A program made the translations under genes and the position numbers. From NIOZ-UU13 sp964417935 (lineage in GTDB: Bacteria; Planctomycetota; Phycisphaerae; Sedimentisphaerales; Anaerobacaceae): a stretch of DNA of 56,091 bases. The first letter of the stretch is position 1. The number at the start of each line of letters is the position of its first letter. The notes below the pieces were generated by a model. It did not search any database. It had not been told where the DNA came from and saw nothing but the letters and a program-made list of their open reading frames with translations. The stretch lies in contig CAYQKF010000021.1 of the NCBI GenBank assembly GCA_964417935.1, positions 1 to 56,091 of the forward strand, given 5' to 3'. This document shows, piece by piece, positions 43,413 to 51,512 of this stretch.

Positions 43413-44716
43413 ACAAAAGTCTGAAAAACCGGAATAATACCCGAAACCGTCCAGGCATTGTGCTGCTGGTAACATTAGTGCTATTGGTTGTTCTCTCGAC
43501 GCTGGGTTATACTTTAAGCACTCGTGTTTCGGCCCAGCGTCACCGCAACCAGTATATCATAGACTACAGCAGCGCCCGTTATGGCTGCGACTCAGCGGTC
43601 AAGTATGCCCTTGCGACATTAGAGGATATTGACCCGCAGCTTATCAGCCGACCTAATGAGCCGGATTTTTCCGACTTATTTTACCTTAGCGAGGCGGAGT
43701 ATCAGGAGCTGTTGGAGCAATGGAGCCTCGAATCTCAAGCCGCAATGCTCGAAGGCAGCAAGAGTTTTAAGGATGTAATTGTTGTCAGCAATGTTGATGA
43801 GCTTAGCGATATTGATGACGTTAACGACATTAATGAAATCGGGATTACTGGTTTTGGCAGCTATGATTCTCTGACGATTCCGGGGCCTTATGGTCCGCCT
43901 TGGCCGTTTATAACCGAGCCGGTCGAGTTCGAGGTTGGCTCTGCCAAAGTTCGAATTGAAATTGAAGACGAAAATGCAAAATACCCGCTCGGCTGGGCAC
44001 TGCTGAATGACAGGGCCATACAGCGCGAAGCCGAGGCGGGGTTTGAAACTTTCTGCGAAATGACCGGGCTCGACGCCGAACAGATTGATTCGCTAAAAAG
44101 CGAGCTGACGGAAATAGGTAAAATAAAACCGTTCGCACTTGACTTTAAGCCGATAACGAGAACCGTAAAAACGCCGATAACAACAAGAACGACCAGCAGC
44201 AAAAGCCGCACCAGTACAACTCCCCGAGAAACGTTAAGAAGAAAAACCGTATCCGCCTCTCAACAAATTTCCGAACAGACTACACACTTTGCAAAGCTTT
44301 TTCACAGTTCGCTGATTGATACTGAAGCCCTTGCAAGACCAACTATAGTCGGGGCAGGTAGAAATGAATCAGCTTTAAAATATATGGGAACATGGGGTAC
44401 GATGAAGGTTAATATAAATACGGCCCCCCGGCATGTATTGGAAGCGGCCTTTATTTTCGGCGGCGACGAAGTCCAAATCGCTGAAGAAATCATACAGCGA
44501 AGACGCATAGAGCCTTTTAAGGACATACAGGATTTGAAAAAAACGGTGTTCAGGTATTCCGATTCCATCGGCAGATGTGAAAAATATATCACAACCGTCA
44601 GCAGGTTTTTTACGATAAAAGTAACAGCCCTAAGCGGAGTGGCAAAGACATCATCCGTTATAGCGATAACGAAAGATGGTAAAAGAGTAAAACGAATTGC
44701 CGTAATTAACGGCTAA
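43409..44716 (+). CDS. Minor pseudopilin, GspK-like
   Basis: The protein has 435 residues. RPGIVLLVTLVLLVVLSTLGYTL is an unusual prepilin-type helix without the conserved Glu5, as in GspK. The middle has ENAKYPLGWALL, and MKVNINTAPRHVLEAAF followed by EIIQRRRIEPFKDIQDLKK is the GspK helix-hairpin-helix part. It caps the pseudopilus. A Thr/Arg/Ser-rich linker lies at about 250-290. The start overlaps gspJ by four bases. Confidence 0.9.
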   Translation: MNKSLKNRNNTRNRPGIVLLVTLVLLVVLSTLGYTLSTRVSAQRHRNQYIIDYSSARYGCDSAVKYALATLEDIDPQLISRPNEPDFSDLFYLSEAEYQELLEQWSLESQAAMLEGSKSFKDVIVVSNVDELSDIDDVNDINEIGITGFGSYDSLTIPGPYGPPWPFITEPVEFEVGSAKVRIEIEDENAKYPLGWALLNDRAIQREAEAGFETFCEMTGLDAEQIDSLKSELTEIGKIKPFALDFKPITRTVKTPITTRTTSSKSRTSTTPRETLRRKTVSASQQISEQTTHFAKLFHSSLIDTEALARPTIVGAGRNESALKYMGTWGTMKVNINTAPRHVLEAAFIFGGDEVQIAEEIIQRRRIEPFKDIQDLKKTVFRYSDSIGRCEKYITTVSRFFTIKVTALSGVAKTSSVIAITKDGKRVKRIAVING

Positions 44717-44721
44717 TATTC

Positions 44722-44786
44722 GTCGTGCGTGATGCGTATCGCGTGAAGAGGAACACGCAATACGATATACGCAATACGCAATACGA
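44722..44786. repeat. gcgtatcgcgtg/cacgcaatacg repeat between gspK and gspL-like
   Basis: cgtgcgtgatgcgtatcgcgtg is followed by cacgcaatacgatatacgcaatacgcaatacg. These are inverted and tandem copies of a cgcaatacg unit that also occurs at about 41737-41763 before the gspI prepilin helix. Confidence 0.8.
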
Positions 44787-44807
44787 TCTTTTAGGAGTTT
44801 GCCGGTA

Positions 44808-46301
44808 GTGGAAACTCAGAACTACTTGGGAATTTACATAAGCAGTAAAACAGCGACGGCGGTTTGTCTCAATCCGCAGGGCAGGGGCGGAAAAGTTTTG
44901 CGCTGTTTTAGCGTCTCTGTTGAAGAGCAGGAGCAGGCAAACCCGCAGGTCTTGGCAGGCCTTATTGCCCGGGGTTGTGCCGAGAGAAATTTTGGGTTTT
45001 CCGAGGTCGCGGTGGCTCTGGATTGTGCAATGTTTATGCAGCATAGCGTACACAGCGAGTTTAACGACCCAAAACAAATCGCTGCGACTATCAGGTTTGA
45101 TACAGAAGAGGCCCTTGCGACGGATATAGCCGACGTTGCATTAGCTTTCGAAATAACTTCAGCCGGCCAGGCCGGCTCGGAACTAACCGTTTTCACTGCA
45201 CAGCGAAAAATATTATCAGAGGTCCTTCTTTCTTTACAGCAGCATAATCTTAACCCTGTAACCATAGAGCCGGACATTAATTGTTTATCGAGATTTATTT
45301 ACCGCAAGGCGCCATCGGCTGAATCCCGGCAGCCCGGGACTTTATTTGGGATACTTTCCCGCCGCAACGGTTATTTGATTATACCGCCCGGGAGCACCGG
45401 TGCCGGCTCGCAGAAGGCCTCGGCGGTTCGAACGTTCCTGGTCGGCCCGACACAGAACAGAGATGAGCTGCTCACAAGAGAAGTGCTTGTAACCACTGCT
45501 CTGGTTGGAAGCGGCGAGCCGATAAATCGCCTTAAAGTCTTCGACTCTGCCGGAGCAGTAAACCAACAGGAGCTTAACGAAAAGCTGAGCATCGAAGCCG
45601 ATGGAGTTGATTGGCTTGCCGGCGGAGTTGAATCGCAAACTCCAGCCGACCTGCCGAGACGTGGCTCCGGCACGGCTGGTTGCGCCGACCCGGTTGATTT
45701 TGCAATTGCATACGGGGCGGCCCTGGCTCATTCGGAAAAGGGACACCGCGTAAATTTCCGCGACGACTTCAGCCCCTTCCAGGGCAAAAAGATTAAACTG
45801 CAAAAGGCGCTGAAGTTCGCAGCGACATCCGTTACCGTCCTTTTGATAGCCGCCGGCCTGTATTTTCAAACACAACTATTCATAATAAACAAGTATCGAA
45901 ACACGTTAAGCACCAAATTCGCGAAAGACTATTCGGCTGTTATGTTAAGTCAGAAGCCGGAGGACATAAACAGTGCCGTCAGAAAGCTCGGAAGCGAATT
46001 AAGGCGCATCAGGGACGCAAAGGAAGGCCTGATAACGATTAAAGGTGAAAAATCTATATCGTCGAAAATGACGCTGGTGCTGAAAGCGTTCAACAAATGT
46101 GCAGCCCAAACGAACTTAAATATAAAGTCTCTCTCCATCACAACAAGGGACATTATCGTAACGGGCGAAACTTCCAGTCGGCAAAACACGCAAAAATTGT
46201 TCAACACGGTCAGGAATAACGGTCTGGAGATTTTGAGAGAGGCCTACGACTTAAAAGGCGCCAGTGACAGTTTCAGCATAACGGTTGCACCGAAGAAATA
46301 A
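44808..46301 (+). CDS. GspL/PilM-like actin-fold protein
   Basis: The protein has 497 residues from GTG 44808, with TAGGAG ten bases upstream. The N-terminal YLGIYISSKTATAVCL and the EVAVALD and LNPVTIEPDINCLSRFI segments are an actin-like fold as in GspL and PilM. A single membrane helix (KFAATSVTVLLIAAGLYF) follows at about 345-365, then a coiled coil and a ferredoxin-like periplasmic domain. This is the GspL/PilN-type layout in one chain. It should link the ATPase to the inner-membrane platform. A TTG at 44799 is a less likely start. Confidence 0.85.
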   Translation: METQNYLGIYISSKTATAVCLNPQGRGGKVLRCFSVSVEEQEQANPQVLAGLIARGCAERNFGFSEVAVALDCAMFMQHSVHSEFNDPKQIAATIRFDTEEALATDIADVALAFEITSAGQAGSELTVFTAQRKILSEVLLSLQQHNLNPVTIEPDINCLSRFIYRKAPSAESRQPGTLFGILSRRNGYLIIPPGSTGAGSQKASAVRTFLVGPTQNRDELLTREVLVTTALVGSGEPINRLKVFDSAGAVNQQELNEKLSIEADGVDWLAGGVESQTPADLPRRGSGTAGCADPVDFAIAYGAALAHSEKGHRVNFRDDFSPFQGKKIKLQKALKFAATSVTVLLIAAGLYFQTQLFIINKYRNTLSTKFAKDYSAVMLSQKPEDINSAVRKLGSELRRIRDAKEGLITIKGEKSISSKMTLVLKAFNKCAAQTNLNIKSLSITTRDIIVTGETSSRQNTQKLFNTVRNNGLEILREAYDLKGASDSFSITVAPKK

Positions 46302-46322
46302 TTGACTATTTCCTATTGATTT

Positions 46323-46823
46323 ATGAAAGATATATACAAGAATCCGATTTTATATTATATACTCGTTCCTGCTATAGTCAGCCTATGGCCGTTATTCGTC
46401 TGGGCGATATACATACCGGCCTCAGAAAACAACATGAAAGACCAACAGGCCCAGACAAGAAAAGCCGAAGCGATAATGATGGACATTTTAACTCTCGACC
46501 CTGACCGGCGTCAATTTGCCGATTCTAATGACGTTGGTATCGAATTTACTTATGCTAAAGAGATTGACAGAGTAGCCCGTTCGTGCGGAATACAGCCGGG
46601 CAAGTACAAGCTCAATTCAGGAATGCTCGTAACCTCCCGCGAACAGAAAAGCCAGAGCGCCAGCGTGAATCTAAAGCAGATTGGTATAAACAAATTTGCT
46701 GAATTTCTCGATAAGATTCAAGTCCGCTGGGCGAACTTGCAGTGCAACAGAGTCAAACTGACCAAAAAGCAAGGCATGCCCAATATATGGGATGTGGACA
46801 TAGAGTTCAAGTATTACTATTGA
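46323..46823 (+). CDS. GspM/PilO-like secretion platform protein
   Basis: The protein has 166 residues. One membrane helix near the N-terminus (PILYYILVPAIVSLWPLFVWAIY), a helical linker and a small alpha/beta domain match the layout of GspM or PilO. The position after the gspL-like gene supports this; sequence alone is not decisive. It closes the operon. The next gene is on the opposite strand, 83 bases away. Confidence 0.7.
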   Translation: MKDIYKNPILYYILVPAIVSLWPLFVWAIYIPASENNMKDQQAQTRKAEAIMMDILTLDPDRRQFADSNDVGIEFTYAKEIDRVARSCGIQPGKYKLNSGMLVTSREQKSQSASVNLKQIGINKFAEFLDKIQVRWANLQCNRVKLTKKQGMPNIWDVDIEFKYYY

Positions 46824-46906
46824 CAGCCCACAATTTATTTGGCCGTTTATGCCATCACATCAGCTCCCCAATTCACTGGGGGATCATAATCGTGCAGGCT
46901 CCGGCT

Positions 46907-48307
46907 CTACTTCCCGCCACCTTTATACTTTTTCCAATAGTCGGGCATTAACTCTTTGACCTTGGCCTCGAGCTCCTGGTCGCTGATGGCAGTTAGACGG
47001 TCGTGCTCATCATACTGGTCGATAACCCAGCGTGCAAGTTTGTGTATTTTAATCTTGTTGATTCTGTCTTGGCCTTTTAGGCCGAAAAACTCATTAACCC
47101 AGTGGACCACGCCGTCGGTGCCGCTTTTGTCGGTGATGGCTACGCGAGGTGGTCGGTTGAGCAGTTTTTCGGTGTCGAAAATGTTATATATCTGCTCATC
47201 CCGACGGAGCCCGTCGGCGTGGATTCCGGCCCGAGTAGTATTGAACGCCCTGCCCACGAACGGATAGTTGTCCGGGATTGGAAGACCAATGGACTGCATA
47301 TAGTCGGCCAATTCGGTGATTGCCATTGTGTCAATTCCGCAAAGGTCGCCCTTTAGCGCGATGTACTCAAAAATCGCTCCTTCGAGAGGAGGATTTCCTG
47401 TGCGTTCGCCAAAGCCGAACAACGTGGTGTTCACCACATCGCAGCCGTAAAGCCAGGCTGTCCCGCCATTGGTATGCACCTTGTGGAAGTCATTGTGTCC
47501 GTGCCACTCCAGGCGGTCACCCGGCACGCCGCACTCGTGGTTTAACTTGTAGATAAGTTTCGGAATGCTTCTGGGCAGCTCGGCGCCGGGATAGCTAATT
47601 CCAAAACCCATAGTATCACACAGACGAATCTTGGCGGAGAGCTCATCGGGGACCTGGCTGCTCATTTCCATCAGTCTCTCAACAAATGGAAGGACAAACC
47701 CGTCGATATCCGCGCGTGTCAAATCTTCGAGGTGGCATCGAGGACGCACACCTTCGGTGAAAGCCGCCTCCACAACCTCACAATAGCTATCCATACATTC
47801 GGAACGGCTGCGAAATTTCGACTTCTGAAATATGTGGTAGTCCGAGCAGCTTGTGAGCACGCCGGTCTCTTTTAGCCCGGCTTCTTTGACCAAACGAAAA
47901 TCCCCTTTGAGCGCCCGAATCCAGCCGGTACACTCAGGATATTTATGGCCCAGCGAGCGGCATTGGTCAAGCGTTTCTCGGTCGTTCCTGGTATAAAGGA
48001 AAAACTCGGTCTGTCGTATCACACCGTTGGGGCCGCCAAGACGGCTCATCAGGTCGTAGATGTGCACCATCTGGTCAACAGTATAAGGTGGACGCGCCTG
48101 CTGGCCGTCGCGGAAAGTCGTATCGGTAATTAAAATGTTCCTGTCTTTAACGGCCCCGAAGTCAAACTCCACCGCTTTGCCATCGATGTATTCAACCACC
48201 GGCCCTTCAAAACGAATCAGCGGAGGTAAACTGTACGGATAGGTATCCTCCAGCAGGTTTGGTTTCTTTGCATCCACCAGAGGATGCCGTTTTTTTGCCT
48301 TGTTCAT
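46907..48307 (-). CDS. LeuA/homocitrate/Re-citrate synthase family enzyme
   Basis: The protein has 466 residues and a DRE-TIM barrel. ILITDTTFRDGQQARPPY holds the metal and substrate Arg-Asp pair, RLEWHGHNDFHKVHTNG the His-x-His metal ligands, and LFGFGERTGNPPLEGAIFEY the conserved Gly block. The family condenses acetyl-CoA with a 2-oxo acid. It lacks the regulatory domain of LeuA, and from memory the length and the DTTFRDGQQARPPYT motif recall clostridial Re-citrate synthase. Which 2-oxo acid it uses cannot be read from the sequence. Its neighbour upstream on the same strand is an acyl carrier protein gene, 126 bases away with repeats in between. Confidence 0.82.
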   Translation of the reverse strand: MNKAKKRHPLVDAKKPNLLEDTYPYSLPPLIRFEGPVVEYIDGKAVEFDFGAVKDRNILITDTTFRDGQQARPPYTVDQMVHIYDLMSRLGGPNGVIRQTEFFLYTRNDRETLDQCRSLGHKYPECTGWIRALKGDFRLVKEAGLKETGVLTSCSDYHIFQKSKFRSRSECMDSYCEVVEAAFTEGVRPRCHLEDLTRADIDGFVLPFVERLMEMSSQVPDELSAKIRLCDTMGFGISYPGAELPRSIPKLIYKLNHECGVPGDRLEWHGHNDFHKVHTNGGTAWLYGCDVVNTTLFGFGERTGNPPLEGAIFEYIALKGDLCGIDTMAITELADYMQSIGLPIPDNYPFVGRAFNTTRAGIHADGLRRDEQIYNIFDTEKLLNRPPRVAITDKSGTDGVVHWVNEFFGLKGQDRINKIKIHKLARWVIDQYDEHDRLTAISDQELEAKVKELMPDYWKKYKGGGK

Positions 48308-48317
48308 TGTACGTCCT

Positions 48318-48452
48318 TTCGTATCTCAGAAATCAGAAGTCAGAGGTCATAGGACAGAGGTCAGAAGTCATAGTCTGTCCTCCGTCATCTGTCATCTGTC
48401 TTCTGTTCTCTGTCATCTGTCCTCCGTCATCTGTCATCTGTCATCTGTCACC
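48318..48452. repeat. agaagtcagaggtca/ctgtcctccgtcatc repeat array
   Basis: The left part is built from cagaagtcagaggtcat-like units and the right part from ctgtcctccgtcatctgtcat-like units, roughly inverted to each other. The right arm forms the last codons and stop of the acyl carrier protein gene. The family is related to the 21-bp tandem repeat at 37445-37516. Confidence 0.8.
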
Positions 48453-48697
48453 ACACCTTGTTCCTTGCAGACCTGGGCAATAAATTCGACCGCTTTGCCG
48501 ACGGTTTCCACCGAAAGGGCGGCATCTTCTTCCATTTCAATGCCGAACTCTTCTTCGAACATAGCCACCAGTTCGATTGACTGTACGCTTTCGGCTCCAA
48601 GGTCAACGGTAAAACTGTCTTCTAATTTAATTTCGTCCGGGTCAAGTTTCAAAACCCGGGCGGTTATTGCTTTAACACGTTCTTCTACTGTTGCCAT
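48434..48697 (-). CDS. Acyl carrier protein
   Basis: The protein has 87 residues. VKAITARVLKLDPDEIKLEDSF leads to DLGAESVQSIELVAMFEEEFGIEM, where Ser in AESV takes the place of the phosphopantetheine Ser in the usual DSLD motif. Length and acidity fit the family. The last residues (VVTDDR) are encoded by repeat DNA. It lies 58 bases after the nucleotidyltransferase gene and before the LeuA-like gene, away from any fatty acid genes, so it may be a dedicated carrier rather than the housekeeping one. Confidence 0.93.
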   Translation of the reverse strand: MATVEERVKAITARVLKLDPDEIKLEDSFTVDLGAESVQSIELVAMFEEEFGIEMEEDAALSVETVGKAVEFIAQVCKEQGVVTDDR

Positions 48698-48755
48698 TGA
48701 TTCACTTCCTATTCATTTTTATCGAGTTAACCCCGTGAGATATTAACTACTTATC

Positions 48756-50075
48756 TCACGGGATTAACATTGCCCTTCGGCCTTTTTTAATGGCCTGGTT
48801 TCTAATCGGTGCCGTCATTTCAAAGACAGCGTCCCACATAGCTCGCTCGGTCTGGGTCCATTGGCAATTTCGACGGCTCATTGCCATCTTGGCCGTCTCA
48901 TACAATTTTCCTTTGCCAAATCCCTTTGTTACGACACCCTCAACGAACCACGCAAACGACGGTATAAACTTCGGCAAGGGCTTACCTGTGGCCATAATCA
49001 GAGCCATCGGTCCGACATAAGAACCGGTATTGAACAGTGTCCCAATTGACGTCTTAACGTGGTCTCCGATAAGAGAGCCGACTTTAACCGAGCCGGTATT
49101 GATAGAGCGCCGTCCGTCCAGCATTACCGAGACGGCTGAATAGTCGTTCTTCAGGTCGCTGTTGGTCGTCAACGCCCCCAAATTAACCCACTCGCCGACA
49201 TAGGCATGCCCTAAAAAACCGTCGTGATACTTATTCGAATATCCCTGGATAATCGATTCTTCCACTTCACCCCCGATTCGGCAGAAAGGCCCGATTGAAT
49301 TACCCTCATGGCACTTTGCGCCGAGCAGGATTGCTTTTTTTCCAATGTAGCAGGGACCTTCAATACGGGTGAAAGGATGTATCTCGGCATCCTCGTCGAT
49401 ATAGACCGGGCCGTGCTCAGCATCGATGACCACCATCGGGTGTACTATCGCACCTGGGGCGATATAGACGTTCTTTTTGCTGCCCCGAATGGCGTCCGGC
49501 TGTTCCAGCGTACCCTCAATGCCGTTTCGTCCCGCTGCTTCAAAGTCAGCCGTTATCTGCTCGGCATTGGCCAGGACCAGGTCCCAGATGTAATTCCACG
49601 TCGGCAGCGCGGACCTGACGTTGGGCAGTTTCGCTTTTGCTGCGGCCATGAATCCGCCGATGTCGCTCTTCGGAAGCCCGGCCAGGTCATCTTTGGCGAT
49701 GCGGGCATACAGCACATTACCTTGTTCATCCAGGCCGACCTCACTCGGACCGTTGGCCGCTACACGCCTGTAAGAAGCGTGCGTTACCGCATCAAAGCTT
49801 TCCGCCTTGAGACGCGGGTCCGCGATAAGCAGGTCATCGCCGTCCAGGACGGACAAATCGTTGACTCCGCTGCAAGCGGATTCCACCTTTGTGCGATATG
49901 AATCTGCCATATAATCAGGCACGAAATAGGCCACATCGCCGGCCCCGACCTTATTGATGAGCTTTTGGCCAAGCGAGTTAAAACCGCATCGAAGCTCCCA
50001 GAGCGGACGACTAAACGCCAAGGGGTAAAAGTTGCCTCTAATCTCATTGGGGCTATCAATCAGAATTAATCGCAT
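48756..50075 (-). CDS. GlmU-like sugar nucleotidyltransferase (NTP_transf_4 type)
   Basis: The protein has 439 residues from ATG 50075 (AAAGGAAT upstream). MRLILIDSPNEIRGNFYPLAFSRPLWELRCG is the opening of the NTP_transf_4 type, which lacks the GxGxRM loop of normal pyrophosphorylases. The C-terminal half is a left-handed beta helix of hexapeptide repeats (APGAIVHPMVVID; IGPFCRIGGEV; LGALTTNSDLKNDY; VGSLIGDHVKTSIGT). It is expected to make a nucleotide sugar or acyl/acetyl-sugar for the envelope. The frame is open to 50177 through a gggttcccgc palindrome, not counted here. Confidence 0.85.
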   Translation of the reverse strand: MRLILIDSPNEIRGNFYPLAFSRPLWELRCGFNSLGQKLINKVGAGDVAYFVPDYMADSYRTKVESACSGVNDLSVLDGDDLLIADPRLKAESFDAVTHASYRRVAANGPSEVGLDEQGNVLYARIAKDDLAGLPKSDIGGFMAAAKAKLPNVRSALPTWNYIWDLVLANAEQITADFEAAGRNGIEGTLEQPDAIRGSKKNVYIAPGAIVHPMVVIDAEHGPVYIDEDAEIHPFTRIEGPCYIGKKAILLGAKCHEGNSIGPFCRIGGEVEESIIQGYSNKYHDGFLGHAYVGEWVNLGALTTNSDLKNDYSAVSVMLDGRRSINTGSVKVGSLIGDHVKTSIGTLFNTGSYVGPMALIMATGKPLPKFIPSFAWFVEGVVTKGFGKGKLYETAKMAMSRRNCQWTQTERAMWDAVFEMTAPIRNQAIKKGRRAMLIP

Positions 50076-50177
50076 AAATACTATTCCTTTGGGTTCCCGC
50101 CTTGCGGGTTCCCTCCACAGCACGAACATCAGCCAAAAAAACTGCTCTTGTTGACGCAGTGGAGTTAGGATGTCCAC

Positions 50178-50831
50178 CTAAGTCCATAGGGCCATCTTAT
50201 CTTCCCCGTTTACCGAGAACAATCCGCCATTTGCGAACTGAACTCGGCATATCATACTAAAGGGCATAATTCGTGTCAACTTTAAAGGGCGGGTCAAACC
50301 GACTTAAAAACAAGACCCGCCCGATACGTGGGACGTTCCAAAAACCGCGTTTTTGCACCACTGAGAGGCCTTCTCGCCGGTCTATCCTAAGAATGGGTCA
50401 TTGCGTGGTATTATTTTCTTGAAAACTACGTGTGAGGGTGTATAATTACATCGGCTCTGGGAATTTTCCATGGCGGGCAACTAAGGAGAAAAGGGTGTGT
50501 AATTCATTTTACTTGAGTCTATGCAGTTCATAAAGCGGAGGTATTCCTGCGCATCAGGTACGCTATAAATATAAAAATTTCATAAGGAAGTGGAGTTACT
50601 TTATAAGCCTCGCGGAAACCCCTGAAGATAGTTTTGTCCTGATGGGTCTGAGGCGTATCTTCGATGGTGAGAGGTGTTGCGATTGACGACTTCATGTCGT
50701 ATGTTGTATGTCGCTTGCCTTAGCCAAAATTTACAAGTAAAATAGTTTGGCGGATAATGATCAAAGACTACAGATTCAACACCGAAGAACTGAAGGCTAA
50801 AGAGGCGAGAAATTGAGCTTCGAGATAACGT
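50178..50831. other. Gene-poor region upstream of the sigma factor
   Basis: This 654-base gap lies between divergent genes and must hold the promoter of the sigma factor gene. There are no repeats of the families seen elsewhere and no RNA gene I can support. A 19-codon frame at 50757-50816 (ATGATCAAAG to AAATTGA) ends 15 bases before the sigma factor start and could be a small leader peptide, but nothing beyond its openness supports it. Confidence 0.4.
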
Positions 50832-51389
50832 ATGACAGACGTTACACGAATCCTAAACGCAATCGAACAGGGCAATGCTAAGGCAGCAGATGAGCTGCTT
50901 CCGTTGGTCTATGAGGAGCTGCGTCGTCTGGCTGGGCTGAAGATGTCGCAGGAGCTGCCCGGCCAGACACTTCAGGCGACCGCCCTGGTGCACGAGGCCT
51001 ATATTCGGTTAGTCGGTGCAGAAAACCAGAATTGGTGCAGTCGCGGCCATTTTTTTGCAGCGGCGGCTGAATCCATGCGTCGTATTCTCATCGAAAACGC
51101 CCGCCGAAAACAACGACGTAAGCATGGTGGTGGCCACCAGAGAGTTGAACTGGACGATGCAGACGTGGCTATCGAAGGCTCCTCAACTGACATTATTGCG
51201 CTGGATGAAGCGCTGGCTAAACTCGCTGAAGAGGACCCGATTAAAGCCGACCTGGTGAAACTCCGCTATTTTGCAGGTTTGACCATCGAGCAAGCAGCCA
51301 AAATACTGGAAATCTCCCGGGCCACCGCCGAGAGATATTGGTCATACGCTCGCGCCTGGCTTTTCCACGAGATTAACAAGAGCGCCTGA
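50832..51389 (+). CDS. ECF-type RNA polymerase sigma factor
   Basis: The protein has 185 residues. Region 2 begins ITRILNAIEQGNAKAADELLPLVYEELRRLA-like and includes LQATALVHEAYIRL and FFAAAAESMRRILIENAR; region 4 is LVKLRYFAGLTIEQAAKILEISRATAERYWSYARAWL, an HTH. This type is greatly expanded in Planctomycetes and is generally paired with Ser/Thr kinases of the kind encoded next, 124 bases downstream. It is probably controlled by phosphorylation or by binding to that kinase, which is a known theme but an inference here. Confidence 0.94.
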   Translation: MTDVTRILNAIEQGNAKAADELLPLVYEELRRLAGLKMSQELPGQTLQATALVHEAYIRLVGAENQNWCSRGHFFAAAAESMRRILIENARRKQRRKHGGGHQRVELDDADVAIEGSSTDIIALDEALAKLAEEDPIKADLVKLRYFAGLTIEQAAKILEISRATAERYWSYARAWLFHEINKSA

Positions 51390-51512
51390 AATAACCCTTT
51401 ATTAAGTTTTTTTCACACATTTATGTTTTTCCCCCATTTTTTGTGAGGCGTTTTTGCCCTTGATGACGCATTGTATTATAGACAGACAGATTCATATTAA
51501 AGGAGCAAAACC

